Assembly (NCBI GenBank): GCA_021030905.1 | Contig: JAGFMI010000002.1 | Coordinates: 1,178,001 to 1,242,000 of the forward strand | Direction: 5' to 3' | DNA: 64,000 nt | Origin: Pyrenula massariospora | Taxonomy: Eukaryota; Ascomycota; Eurotiomycetes; Pyrenulales; Pyrenulaceae | Notes under the pieces: model-generated | Seen by the model: only the letters and a program-made list of their open reading frames with translations | The model's database searches: none | What the model was told of the DNA's origin: nothing | Shown: positions 34,387 through 45,347 of the stretch, one piece after another | How the letters are laid out: every line of letters starts with the position of its first letter | Position numbering within the stretch: position 1 is the first letter of the stretch | Translations under genes and position numbers: made by a program

Positions 34387-35070
34387 CTAAAGGCCAACAT
34401 GAGGCTGCGGCGCCTGGGCCCCCAACACCGGGGTAAAGCCGGGATCGCCTTTCGCCATCGCCGTGCGGTACGCTGGCCGCTTCCCCACTCGCTCCAGCCA
34501 CGAGAGAATCCCGTCGTAGCCCTCAAGATCGGTAGGGTAGAACAACCTCATCGTGCTGACCGAAAACACGCTCATGATATCCGCTGCCGTGAATTCGCTG
34601 CCAGCCAACCACGGCACCCGCGTCAGGCGATCATTCACTGTGTCTAGCATGCGCTTCAGGCGTGTATCGACGTCTTTCTGGACGGCATTGTCGGCGTCCA
34701 ATTTCAACATGCGGGCGAGCATGCTCCGCATCATACAGGGTTGGAGATTGCCATTGGAGAGGTGAAACCAATACAGATAGTCGGCATAGTCATCGTGAGA
34801 CGGAGGTAAGGCTAGGCGCCCGTTCCCATGCTTGTTGATGATGTACTCGACAATGGCAGCGCTCTCGGCCAGCGTTAGCGGGCGCGATGGGTTAAAAGTT
34901 GAGTCTGTGATGAGAGGAGCTGCACCCAACGGTGATAGCGCCGCGAGCTCTGGTGGAGACCAAATCGGGTCGCGTTGGTAGAGTTTCAATTCATAAGGGA
35001 TAGAAAGTTCCTCGCACAACCAGACGATACGTTCGCTTTGACTACGCTGAAGATGATGAATCGTGAGCAT
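34387..35070 (-). CDS. Glutathione S-transferase-like protein
   Basis: 227 residues from the ATG that gives MLTIHHLQRSQSERIVWLCE; an upstream in-frame ATG adds 15 residues before the thioredoxin-fold strand and is less likely. The N-terminal domain shows QRSQSERIVWLCEEL (candidate catalytic Ser or stabilising residue), AALSPLGAAPLI (the cis-Pro region) and LAESAAIVEYII, the GSH-binding Glu-Ser pair. The helical C-terminal domain has LAGSEFTAADIMSVFSV, the conserved N-cap/hydrophobic staple of GSTs. It probably conjugates or reduces small electrophiles in the cytosol; the natural substrate is unknown. Confidence 0.92.
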   Translation of the reverse strand: MLTIHHLQRSQSERIVWLCEELSIPYELKLYQRDPIWSPPELAALSPLGAAPLITDSTFNPSRPLTLAESAAIVEYIINKHGNGRLALPPSHDDYADYLYWFHLSNGNLQPCMMRSMLARMLKLDADNAVQKDVDTRLKRMLDTVNDRLTRVPWLAGSEFTAADIMSVFSVSTMRLFYPTDLEGYDGILSWLERVGKRPAYRTAMAKGDPGFTPVLGAQAPQPHVGL

Positions 35071-37407
35071 GATGCGAATTATGGAGATATTTGGCGACTG
35101 TTTTGGAATGCACATTTAAATGCGTAGGCGATTCTATGACCGGACAACGGGCTGGACAGGTAATTTTATTGATTAGAATATATTTGTAAGAAATTCTCCA
35201 TATAGAAATGTTGACAAAATAGCTCCGTCAGACTTCGAGATCAGCTGAGTGCTTCTAGGCTTTGTCTCGAGACACGGTCCCACCACGCTTTCAGTCATCT
35301 GGAGGCTGGATGAGAAGACCACCACGGCTTTCGCGATCGGTGAAAAGCCAATGAGAAAGGTCAAGAAATGATGCTGAGAGAGAAGTTCCGTACCCAGCCC
35401 TCTCGACCTTTCGATAGGTCAATCGTCCAGCGCGATCGCAGGCTGCCGGGAACAATCTCGATGGCGAGATTCACGTCTAAGCTCAGGGCGGCTGACGTCT
35501 TATATTGAAGACTATTAATGGCCGTACATGCTTGTTTGCTCTCCGATTGTGTGAAGTTGTACCGCTGCTGATCTGTCTAGAATTTTCGGTTTGTCAAGAT
35601 TCACGTGATCTTCTCTGCCTAGAGAGTCACGTGGTTAATGAACATGCCAGTCTTTTAGAAATCAGAGCGGCGCCGTGTCTTGCAACATCATCCACCGCAC
35701 GAACTGTCTCACGATATACGGTTAATATCAATATCTCCTGATTATGCCTTCATTCTCACGGTACCTCTAGGTTCCGCATGCGAACTTTATGCCTTGAATC
35801 GCCAGATTAGAAGTAGCAATGCGTATGAAATTTTACGCGTGCTCTCCTCCGCCAGCATGATCTCATAGCTATGTATGGAGCCTTACCAATGCCAAATCAT
35901 GTGATGATGAGGTGGAGATAGTGGGTCTACCGCTGCATCAAAGCGGTATAATGCACGTTATGTTCCAATACCACGTGCGATATCCGCCACTTGTCCTCAA
36001 ATGCTTGCGTTATCCGGAGCAGCTTGGTGAAATCAACACTTCAGTTGTAGCTTTGCTCAAATGTCCGTGACGCTTAGGTTGAGATTAAAGTGACCAACGG
36101 GGACGGTTCAGCCCCTTCTCACTCATGGCGGGAGGGTTCCTTTTCAGCCAAAGGGCAGTTGCGACGTGGCTTGGACAGGTATGTCAAAACGGGCCATGGG
36201 TGTGTTGATCGCTTTTGGATCCTTGACGCTTGATGAATTTCGTAGCCATTATAAACGCCGAGGCGGCACAACCTCTATGTCATTGCTCGGAATTGCCTGA
36301 TTGGGTAGGAGGGTCGCCCCCTCGTCAAATAAAGCTTCAAGATGGTTCACGGGCTGGATTCTAGAAGGATTCTAGGCAGTATAACCAGGAACGGCTTATG
36401 CCCACTTAAATATTCCAACAATCTAGCAGACTCCATTTTCGCCACCCGGTGCAACTTGAAGTTACTGCCACTGTCTGATGTCGGGGCTAGTATCTGGATC
36501 CAACACCACATGGCTCACAGGCGCTACAGAACCCTGGGGCCAGGATCCAATTGTCCTGGACCATCCCACGCCGGTACGCCTGTTCCTCTCATAGCTTAGC
36601 AACGTGTTTCGGAACGATCTGGTGGCCCGTCGTATCGGCTCGGAATCCTGTAATGATCCCTGAAGTCGGAATATGCAGGAACCGATATCTACAGGTTTGA
36701 CTGGCAACTTGTACCACACCCACCCACAGGGCTTCCGCTTCAGCCTCGCATGGCCGGCCCCCCGAGAACGCCGGTGGGTGGCGACGGCTGCTCCCGAGGA
36801 ACCGCAGCAGGGAAGTCTGCAAATCCACTGGGGATCGTTAATGTCATTTGTACAGGCGCGCCCGATGATTCGATTATACGTGTGGTGTGATAAGATCTTG
36901 CGCGGCTGGCGCAAAATAAACCTGTTCCGCAATAGATCGCGTACGATCGCGCTAGCTAAAATTAGTTGGGAAACTCTTAATGGGAATGAAGTACAGGGCG
37001 TCGAACACTATCCCCAAAGAGAACTTGTGGGGCCAATGATGAGCCATGCGCATGCAGGGCACCTGCCAGGCTGCATTGACCCTTGAACCACGAAAAGCAA
37101 AAACCGTCGAGGCGAGGGATACGAATCATCGAATTGTATTTCATACAGATCTTTGCGAGAGGCTGTCAGAGATGGAATTAGATGGCAGAAGGGAAAAGAA
37201 AACACTGAGAAGGATTGGCATGCCAGATGCACCCTTATCAGATAACGATAGACCGAGACTAGTATCAAAAATTCTAAGGTATGTCTGTCGCAGATTCTCC
37301 GGTGTACGCCAAACGCTGAATTGATCCCAAAGTTGGCGAGACTGTCGTTAAAATATCGGGAGCAGCCGCCTGAAAGATAACGACGTGGTATTCTGTAGTG
37401 AGAAATC
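35071..37407. other. 2.3-kb region without a recognised gene
   Basis: The largest gap in the window. Frames up to 156 codons on opposite strands near 36460-37086 overlap each other and have no known motif or fungal codon regularity. No terminal repeats, transposase or reverse transcriptase motif was seen. It may hold regulatory DNA or a decayed gene. Confidence 0.5.
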
Positions 37408-38571
37408 TTAGGTTTGCGCGAACGTTGTTGCCCATCTGAGGTATGGATGCCAATCACTTCCAACAATCCGAGAGACAGACAAGACCAAACGTGCCCCTAA
37501 GCCTTGTAACCACCAAATGTGGCTATTCCCGTGTAACGCAGCTCCGTAGTAAGCAAGAATGACCATCGCGATTGGATCACGGTTCTTCAAGAGCGAGATA
37601 TAGAGCGGTCCTGCAAATACCGGCCAGCCAATGAGCGTACTGAGGGTAGGAAGCTCGCCATTTCTAGATGGGAACAGCACCGCGAGCTTGATTATGCTCG
37701 AGGCATAAGTTTCCTGGGGGTTGCCAGTTTGGGAGAAAAAGTCAGATGCATTTCCACTAAGCGACAAGTGGCGCACATGATGAAGAAGTATCTGCAGTGC
37801 GTTGCGTGTCTGCTCGTTGCAGTCCCGCATGTCGTCGTCGAACGTCGGTATAGGTGACATGATCGCGGAGAGAGCACCTGCTCTCAGCCACAGACGCGCT
37901 TGTATAGCAACAGCCGTGGAGCCCATCAGCAGGTCAAAAATGTCCACGAACGTGCTGACAAATTCATGGTCAGAGACGTGATCCACAGAAATTTGAAGAA
38001 AACCGTAGGATAGAGCGCCGATGATAGAGGAAAAGGCGAACAACGCATGGCAGTTGATCTCGTTGATAGATTGCAGTAGCGGGATATAGGATGACAAGGC
38101 TCGCTCTTGATGCTGTTGCGCTAGCTCGGTAAAATGCGTACTCTGAGATTGCTGATTTTCTACACGATAGTGGAGCGCAGCGAGCGCTAGTAGACCGTGT
38201 AGAAGGAATTCATGCGAAAAAGCCTCTTTGGGCATAACAATCTGCCAGATGTGGTAAAATGTAGCGTCATCCGTCATCGTAAAACACGTTCTTGTCGTAT
38301 AGTGATGCATGAGCTCTAGATTTGGTGTAAGGAGATGCGTAAGCGGAATACTTGGCGCCTGTGTCAGCGTGACTTCTCTTGCCGCTTCCTGAGAGCTTTG
38401 GGCGACGGGCTGCGTCGGGAACATCGTAGGATCGGGGATAGCGAACGAGCATTCCTTTCCAAGTTTCTCACAGTTTTTGCATATAGGTCGCTCTTCACCG
38501 CATCGAACTTTTCGCGTTTTACAAGTCTGGCAGCCATGACGGCTTTTACCATGAGAACGTCGTGACGGCAT
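37408..38571 (-). CDS. Zn2Cys6 fungal transcription factor
   Basis: 387 residues in one exon. The binuclear zinc cluster is complete (C14, C17, C24, C31, C34, C41) with a basic KTRKVRCGEERP loop. A short linker leads to a helical regulatory domain that begins LELMHHYTTRTCFTM and contains HEFLLHGLLALAALHYR, the signature of the shorter Upc2-like/fungal_trans_2 class. The length suits that class, which lacks the long middle homology region. By family it acts in the nucleus on CGG-containing sites. The nearest genes are the GST (same strand, 2.3 kb downstream) and RTA1 (divergent, 1.5 kb), both possible targets; that is inference only. Confidence 0.93.
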   Translation of the reverse strand: MPSRRSHGKSRHGCQTCKTRKVRCGEERPICKNCEKLGKECSFAIPDPTMFPTQPVAQSSQEAAREVTLTQAPSIPLTHLLTPNLELMHHYTTRTCFTMTDDATFYHIWQIVMPKEAFSHEFLLHGLLALAALHYRVENQQSQSTHFTELAQQHQERALSSYIPLLQSINEINCHALFAFSSIIGALSYGFLQISVDHVSDHEFVSTFVDIFDLLMGSTAVAIQARLWLRAGALSAIMSPIPTFDDDMRDCNEQTRNALQILLHHVRHLSLSGNASDFFSQTGNPQETYASSIIKLAVLFPSRNGELPTLSTLIGWPVFAGPLYISLLKNRDPIAMVILAYYGAALHGNSHIWWLQGLGARLVLSVSRIVGSDWHPYLRWATTFAQT

Positions 38572-40076
38572 TTCTGTCTAAATGCCTCTCTGAGCAAGAC
38601 AGGCCTTATGGGCAGAACTCGATTGGAATAGAAAGTTCCCTATATGGAACCTTTCACCATACAATCGTATCGAATAGGAGAAGGTAAAAAATGACCTTGT
38701 AAACGGTGTCTGCTGTTGACGTGGACGCTGGTGTTTGAGAACTGTAGCTGTGGAGACCGCTGTATTGAGGACGCTGCTAGCTCCCGTGTGAGAACTTTGA
38801 ATCTGGACTGGTGTGGGATGCTTCCCACGACAATGATCCCCAGGAAATATATTAGTACTGTCCGTTGCATTAGGACACACAACAGGTTTCGTCGTGAGAA
38901 GCAAGGTCTTGGGGCTGATGGAAATTGGTCATCGAACCCATACTAGATCAAGATCTGCCGTGGTGCTGTGTCCTCTTCTAGATCGTCGAAGAAGGAAATC
39001 TCGTCCTCCTGAAGCCAGTTGTAAGCCAAAGAAAGGCATTGATGCATGCGTATTACTCCGGCCGGAACGTCAGTGTTTCATAGCCACGTTCTTGGGTTGA
39101 ACCATGTGGTGTGTGACACCAGGTAGTCTGCAACAGTAACGAGAATCGACAGGAATCCCTACCATCGAGAATAAATGATATGTTGTTGTTTAGCCATCTT
39201 TGGGAGTTCCGAAGGATATTCAGCCGAAACTTAATGCCTCTTTCGTGGGGATGTGAATCTGGGCAGGAACCAGTGACAGTTAGCGGGGGTTCCAACGGCA
39301 TGGCTCCAGCCCTAGGAATATCGGCTCAGAATCTTATCACACGTTCTGTCTGATGTCGCCCCGGGTCTGAGACCGTCCATTTCAGAGAGAATGGCGCAGT
39401 TTGTGAAAGTCCATGGTGGCCGTTAGGCGTGGCGTAATCATGTACCACAAACTTGCGAAGCTCGCGCTTTTGGCTGTATGAACCGGTCTATGACATAGTA
39501 GGTATGGTGTACGATGAGCCACGGCATTCAAAACTTTTTGTCAGCTAGGCTAAGCCCCTTGATTGGCAAGGCTGGAGACCGTCACCAGCCTCTTCCGCCA
39601 AGACGCTTCAAGTTAGTCGCTGAGTCTTGATACCCGACGTACACCCGGGGATCTCGCGATTGTCGGCGTGGTACGGAGTATTGGCGACCGCCAGGTCTTT
39701 GCGAAAACTTTAGGCTCGCATTGTGGATGCTATACCGAGATACTACTGATTAGACACGGTCGATCGCCATGACATCGCCTCGAGTGGTTCAGCTTCTTGG
39801 AGACAAGATTAGAATTCAAAATTCTCAGCAAAGAACAGCCAAAGGATATATATTGCGATGGAGGTAGGTAGTGTAAGAGATACCATGGCGATTCGTGATT
39901 CAACATTTACACCCTGTCCGAGATATTTGATCTCGACTTGATTTGACCCAGTTGCCCTCTACTTTTGCACTTCTACTTGCTTCTCAACCTGTTCGTCCCC
40001 TTCTGACCACTATTTCCCCGGCTCCACCTTTTCCCAGATCTTAGAAACCTCTCCTGTCAAGGAGAGCGTCACATCC
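38572..40076. promoter_or_regulatory. Divergent 1.5-kb region between Zn2Cys6 factor and RTA1 gene
   Basis: It contains both promoters. A TATA-like GGATATATATTG lies near 39845, about 230 bp before the RTA1 ATG, and is followed by a strongly pyrimidine-rich leader (39950-40075). No gene was recognised. Confidence 0.55.
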
Positions 40077-41030
40077 ATGTCGAATTCAACATTAACAGAC
40101 ACAGCAGCTGCTTACTACCATTATGACCCATCGCTACCAGCGGCTGCACTGTTTTGCGGCCTCTTCGCTCTTACCACCTTTCTCCAATTTTACCAGTCAA
40201 TAGCAACTCGAGCATGGTACCTTATACCACTCCTGCTAGGAGGCTTCTGCGAAGTGATTGGCTTCATTGGACGCATCGTAAACAGCCATGAAGCCCCCAA
40301 CTACTCTCTCACACCCTACATCATCCAATCCGTCCTCCTCCTGGTGGCCCCTGCCTTGATTTCCGCCAGCGTTTACATGGTCCTTGGATACATCGTTCGT
40401 GCCATCGACGCTGAACACCACTCAATGATCAAGAAAAAGTTCATGACCAAGATCTTCGTCCTCGGGGATATCATGTCCTTCATGATTCAGTCCACGGGCG
40501 CCAGCCTTCTGACTAAGAAGGGCCCCAAAGCGGCAGATGCCAAAAAATTCAGCAAATACATCATCGTTGGCGGTCTCGTTATCCAGCTCCTCTTTTTCGG
40601 CTATTTTATGATCATCACAATCATCTTCCACGGACGCGTCCGCAAGAACCCCACGCCACTTTCCCAATCCGGCAATATCCCCTGGCGCAAACATCTCTAC
40701 ATCCTCTTCCTCGCCAGCATCCTCATCATGGTCCGATCTGTCTTCCGAGTCGTGGAATACCTCGAGGGTGATGACGGCTACCTCCTTGGCCATGAGTGGT
40801 CGCTTTACGCCTTCGACTCGACGCTCATGTTTCTCGTGACGTTGATCTTCAACGTGGAGCACCCCACGCAGATCACGGCTCGGACGACGGGCAATCGGGC
40901 TGCGCGGCACCTTCTTATGCTGCAGAAGGTGGAGCATGTCGAGGCAGTCTCCCCCAAGCCCAGTACGGCGAGTTCCGAGGGCACGGGCATGCGGATGCTT
41001 CAGCCGCGTGAGGCTGGATTTGCTGTGTAA
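40077..41030 (+). CDS. RTA1-like seven-span membrane protein
   Basis: 317 residues in one exon with seven hydrophobic spans. Family landmarks are YDPSLPAAALFCGLFAL at the start, FCEVIGFIGRI, YIIQSVLLLVAPALISASVYM, the FVLGDIMSFMIQSTGASLL block, RSVFRVVEYLEGDDGYL, and YAFDSTLMFLV before the cytoplasmic end. RTA1 proteins (Rta1, Rsb1 and Pug1 in yeast) give resistance to 7-aminocholesterol, handle sphingoid bases or move porphyrin; they are usually described as lipid-translocating exporters of the plasma membrane. Which ligand this one handles cannot be told from sequence. Confidence 0.95.
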   Translation: MSNSTLTDTAAAYYHYDPSLPAAALFCGLFALTTFLQFYQSIATRAWYLIPLLLGGFCEVIGFIGRIVNSHEAPNYSLTPYIIQSVLLLVAPALISASVYMVLGYIVRAIDAEHHSMIKKKFMTKIFVLGDIMSFMIQSTGASLLTKKGPKAADAKKFSKYIIVGGLVIQLLFFGYFMIITIIFHGRVRKNPTPLSQSGNIPWRKHLYILFLASILIMVRSVFRVVEYLEGDDGYLLGHEWSLYAFDSTLMFLVTLIFNVEHPTQITARTTGNRAARHLLMLQKVEHVEAVSPKPSTASSEGTGMRMLQPREAGFAV

Positions 41031-41512
41031 CAATCAGGGCTGCACATATGGCTGTACGTACGGCTGCACAAGAGGCTGATTCGTCATGAAGCATTCAACC
41101 GACCCGATCGGATGACGGCAAGGTAATCCGGTACTTGGGTTTGTGCGGGAAGATTGGATGCTGTGTCACACCTCCCTCGGAACTTGTCCGAGACCTGCGT
41201 TGCTGGTACTTTCGGCATTATCTATAGAGATTTCGATGGAATTGAGGGATTTGGCGTTGATAGGCAGTCATAGAGACCGGGAATACATGTCATTATCAGA
41301 TCAGTCCTAATCCAGACCCTGTCTATGCAAGCCTCCTGGGAGGTGCATGCGACGTATCAATAGTACGGTACCTCGGGAACGACTTCTCTACCAAGGAACA
41401 ATGTCGTGAAACATGGTGTTTCAGGTTAACGTACTGAAAGCAGCAGTCGCATTCTGGAGTGAAATAATATGGACTGACGTGAAATCGTTGGCCAAAACCT
41501 TAGATTAGATGT
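41031..41512. other. Intergenic between convergent RTA1 and esterase genes
   Basis: 3' flanks only; no feature seen. Confidence 0.6.
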
Positions 41513-42574
41513 TCAAAGGCTGTGCTGATTGAAAAACTCCATGATAAGTGACGTCGCCCCAAAGCACGTCTCATACTTCCCCGACGGATCGTCGTCATTT
41601 GGCGTTTCGCTCGGCCAGTCATGCTCAAGATTGCTAATATTGTAGTGTTGCACAATTCCACCGCCCCAGCTGTGCTTCAAAACAGATGGATATGCAGTCC
41701 CTACGCAAAGCGATTCGGTGACGTCGCTCGACGGATCGGTGCCGTCTCTCTGCGCCCACTGCTTCATGTAATCTGCTACAGCAACCGTACTGCCGCGATT
41801 CGAGCTGTCTAGACCACCTGCATATAGGATTGTCTTATCCTTGAAGCCATGGAACTCCAGAAACGGGGTACTCCGGCGAGGTGGATTGCATGCGGGTAAT
41901 TGTCCACTCGGTGCGCCTAGCACGCCAAGGTAGAATGCGCCTGAGGCTGGAGCGAACGCAGCGATTTGTAGTGAAGTAGCCATATCGCATGCCAACAAGC
42001 CACAGAATCCGCCGCCGTTAGATTTGCCTGTTGCGTAAATGCGTCTAGGATCAATACAGTAGGTAGATTGTAGGTCTGCGATTAGATCGGAGGTGAACTT
42101 GATGTCGTCTACCGATGAGGGTGCATCTGGGTCGCCTTGCCATTGACGAATGCCTTTTGAGTTCTATTTTCCCCAGTTAGTATGCCGGGAGTGTATTCAG
42201 GGTCTTGAAGGCGTTCAAGTGGAGGTCGCTGGGCTCACCGCTACACCGTTCGGATACACCGCGATCGCATTTGGATTGAAAGTCGGGTTGGAAAACTGCG
42301 AGAGGATCTCCTGCTCTGCGGCATCCTTGGTTCTCCCATGATAGGAGAGAATCAAGGGGACTGGTGTATCGCTCTGGTAAGTCTGGGGTACATGGACAAT
42401 GTAGTCTCGATCAAGTCCGCCGCTCTTGATAGAACCGGTAGTCGACGGCCCTCCTGCAATCACATTGGAAGGTAAAGGCTTTCCACAGCCAGCTGCATCG
42501 GTATACTCTTTAGCGGTGCAAATTGCTACGCAGAAAAAGAAACTAAGAACACGCTTCATCGCAAAAAGCAACAT
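41513..42574 (-). CDS. Secreted CE1-like (feruloyl/acetyl-xylan) esterase
   Basis: Exons 42574-42239 and 42163-41513 give 328 residues. The start carries a signal peptide (MKRVLSFFFCVAICTA; a Met five residues earlier is equally possible). Mature landmarks are GCGKPLP, RDYIVHVPQTYQ and PLILSYHGRTK (oxyanion region), then ATGKSNGGGF, the GxSxG nucleophile elbow (Ser about 158). FHGFKDKTILYAGG holds a candidate acidic residue, and LEHDWP the catalytic His. This pattern is that of fungal feruloyl esterases of the PHB-depolymerase-like family, which release ferulate from arabinoxylan or pectin. Acetyl-xylan activity cannot be excluded. The protein is presumably extracellular. Confidence 0.93.
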
Positions 42575-43222
42575 AGAAGAAATGAATTGGTGGCTTTTCC
42601 GGTCTCACGCGAGCAACTTCTTTCACTGCAGCTTGGCAGAGTTTCATCACGAATATATACTCACCCTAGATCTCGGGTTTCTTGGTAGAAGAGGCCGAGA
42701 AAGCTCTTCACGGTAACTCGAGGCTACTTATCGTTACGAGATACTCCTGTTGCGACGAGGAGATGAGGTAAGATGTTACATACATGCCGGGCGGGCACTT
42801 GACTATTTGTTGCTTTTGAGATGACAAAGCTTTTCTGATGCTCGATGTAGTCAAGATTAGAATCCATCTGGCCTCTGTGAGACAAGCTTTGAGCTTGTTG
42901 GTGTTTAATTTGAAGGTTAGAATTTATGGCGCCACTAACCCGATCCTTCGTTTGCTTCCCTCGCCGCCTAGAACACTAACACTTGGGGGTCTTCACGTAC
43001 ACACAGAGACAAGTGTGCCACGACTATCTACCACATCCAGTCGGCCTCTACACTCTGCAGTAAACTGCGCCGCCCAAAATGTCACAACTTCGCGTGGTCC
43101 TTTATCATGCTCCTGGCGCCCAGGTCTCTGCCTGTTCTGTTCTCAAGGACTTCATGCCCCATCGTAGGTTACTGCAACTCGTTCCTGCGGAACTTGCGCC
43201 CTGGCGCTTTTGATCCCGAGAA
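42575..43222. promoter_or_regulatory. Divergent region between esterase and Cys-rich receptor-like gene
   Basis: 648 bp hold both promoters. The frame at 42838-43167 on the plus strand has no motif and was rejected as a gene. Confidence 0.5.
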
Positions 43223-44215
43223 ATGCTACTGACCGCGGTTACTCAGTGGAGACTTCTTCTTCTGGCACATGTCTTCCACCTTGCCGTCGCCCAGTCCGTG
43301 GATAATAGGACTTGTTACTATCCAGACGGCACAGTCTCGAACGGTTCCCCATTTGAAGCGAACTCCCCAGCCTCACCTTGCTGCGGACCCGGTTTCATTT
43401 GCCTCTCGAATGGCCTATGCTCACCGGGCCCAGAAACCCAAAAGACCTACCAGTTCTCCCTCTACCGCTCCTCCTGCACGGACGAGACATGGAACTCTAT
43501 CGACTGCCCTAGATTCTGCATAGGAGGTCAGTTCCTGCGCGTTCCCTGCCCCAATACTTCGCTACTCAATGCTGACACCCCCCCTTCAGGGAATGACAAT
43601 CTAAATAGCGGTCAAGGCGTCGTCGACTGCGGCAGCGGAGCCTACTGCTGCGGCGATCCCAAAGACTGCTGTAGCGACCCTAGCTTGACGTTCCAATTGC
43701 CTGCGCCCACGACCGTGACTATAATACCATATGTGGTGGAAGCGACTGGAACCACGTCTAGCGCAGCTTCCACAAGCCCTATTGCGACGACAGGACCAGA
43801 ACCGAAGACATCGTCTAAACAAACTTCAGGGCTCAGCACAGGAGCTAGGGCTGGAATCGGTGTCGCAGCTGCCATAATCGGACTCGCCGTGATTGGCGGG
43901 ATCTCATGGCTGCTGCTTAGGAGACGCACAAGACGGCAGCAAGAGCAGGCTGTAGACAAATCCGAGCTTCCCACGACTTCATCTCCAGATCAGCCTACGG
44001 CCGAGATGCCAAATGGGACGCCTCGGCGGGAAATACCGGGATCGGAACGCTTTGACGAGAACGCATACTATCCGGCAGAGCTGCCCAATGACCAGTACAT
44101 CTCCGAACTCTCGTCGTCGACGGACTATCAGCACGAAAATCCACCTGTATACGAGCTGCCGCCTGACACGGAGGGAGCGTATAGCGCGACGAAGTCTTGG
44201 TTGGAGATCCGGTGA
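43223..44215 (+). CDS. Cys-rich single-pass surface protein, sensor-like
   Basis: 330 residues in one exon. A signal peptide (LLLLAHVFHLAVAQS) is followed by a Cys-rich ectodomain of about 150 residues, with CYYPDGTVS, PCCGPGFICLSNGLC and YCCGDPKDCCSD. A Thr/Ser-rich stalk (170-205) leads to one transmembrane helix (GIGVAAAIIGLAVIGGISWLLL), a basic stop-transfer patch RRRTRRQQ, and a Pro/Tyr-rich cytoplasmic tail of about 95 residues. The layout matches a widespread family of fungal surface proteins annotated as Mid2- or WSC-like, but the ectodomain is not a WSC domain. A role as a wall or environment sensor is plausible, not shown. Confidence 0.88.
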   Translation: MLLTAVTQWRLLLLAHVFHLAVAQSVDNRTCYYPDGTVSNGSPFEANSPASPCCGPGFICLSNGLCSPGPETQKTYQFSLYRSSCTDETWNSIDCPRFCIGGQFLRVPCPNTSLLNADTPPSGNDNLNSGQGVVDCGSGAYCCGDPKDCCSDPSLTFQLPAPTTVTIIPYVVEATGTTSSAASTSPIATTGPEPKTSSKQTSGLSTGARAGIGVAAAIIGLAVIGGISWLLLRRRTRRQQEQAVDKSELPTTSSPDQPTAEMPNGTPRREIPGSERFDENAYYPAELPNDQYISELSSSTDYQHENPPVYELPPDTEGAYSATKSWLEIR

Positions 44216-44295
44216 AGAGCTAGCGATGGAATTTCTACGTGTTCAAGAATAACGACGCATATATGCATGTATAAGTAGAAGAAAAAATAAAGTAA

Positions 44296-44319
44296 AGATT
44301 TAGTAGCATTGCTAAATCT
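44296..44319. terminator. 8-bp hairpin in a 3' flank
   Basis: AGATTTAG and CTAAATCT pair around an 8-nt loop about 80 bp after the surface protein stop, just after an A-rich stretch with AATAAA (near 44286). It may be part of the 3'-end signal; eukaryotic ends do not need such a stem. Confidence 0.3.
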
Positions 44320-44463
44320 ACTACCTCCATATATTCATTTCTTCCCTGAATTTGCTTACTGATTTCTCTCGTCGATAAGATTACCCCGGAATTTACATCA
44401 CAAACATACAAATAAAGACATAAGTGAGAAGCCCGCGGTTCAACAAGGGATGACCTCCAAGCA

Positions 44464-44707
44464 GCATTCTCAACGTAAAAGCACTAGAATACGAGTTGAG
44501 ACCAACAGCAACTCAGCCAAGGTAATAAGGAATTCATGCACACGCAAATATCTGAGAAACTCATCAGAGGTAAAAACGCGAGGCTCGCGATGCAATACGT
44601 CCTGACCCTCGAACAGCGTTCTCAACGTAAAAAGCGCGCCACACTCCCATCTAAGCCAACAGCAAATACAGCCCAAGCACAACAAAGCATTCATGCACAC
44701 ACGCAAT
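44464..44707. repeat. Imperfect tandem direct repeat, two units of about 153 bp spacing
   Basis: Three blocks recur in the same order and spacing: TCTCAACGTAAAA (44468 and 44620), CCAACAGCAA (44502 and 44656) and ATTCATGCACAC (44532 and 44689). Sequence between them is diverged. It is non-coding as far as I can see. Confidence 0.7.
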
Positions 44708-45347
44708 GTCCACGAGGCTCACCAACCTCCTCGAGAATAATGCCTACGAATAGCTGCAAACGTCAAATGTCACGAACGCAAAGCATGGCAACGCCAGCGC
44801 GCTTCTCAGAGCCCTACGAGCTAGCTATGTGTGCACGGAGAGGCTGCCACACTGATATCAGTAGAATCTTTGTGTTTAAGACTTGTTTGTAAATATGCTA
44901 TGTAAGGCTTGTGTTTATGTACATCGAAATAAAGACTGTTCTGGCCCTGTGTTGAGGAGACTCTTTCCTATGATAGCCTCTTTCGTCCTTGACGGATAAT
45001 GAGGGAGTTGATTTGATGGCTTGCGATTGACCTCATTCCGCGGGGGTGTGGTGTAAATGGTCACCCAGATGATCTCCAATTTCCCTGCTGCATGTTCTAT
45101 GCTGTATAGCCGATCCCTGGCTCTTCGTAGATGATTGCATCTTCGTTAGCCATCTCACGTAGATGAATGTCTGGCCATGTTGGATCCGCAAGCGACCCTT
45201 TTCCGCACGAGGGTATGCTCTGCGAAGTAGACTTCCATATCCCCACGATTCTCGCCAGGAGGTATATCACTGTAGGAGCGGCCAAATGGAGCTTCCAAAA
45301 CGCAGCCAAAGGACGACGTCCAAACCATCTCAGAAAAAGGTCATCAT

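Larger units (their letters stand above)
44216..45347. other. Intergenic between convergent genes with repeats
   Basis: It contains a small hairpin and an imperfect tandem duplication (listed separately). Frames on either strand are short and motif-free. Confidence 0.6.

Noticed and set aside
35071-37407. Possible transposon or virus-derived element in the large gap
   Set aside because: No terminal repeats, target duplications, transposase, reverse transcriptase or integrase motifs were seen by eye here or elsewhere in the window.
40422-41033. 203-codon minus-strand frame
   Set aside because: It is antisense to the RTA1-like gene and made of charged low-complexity residues without a motif.
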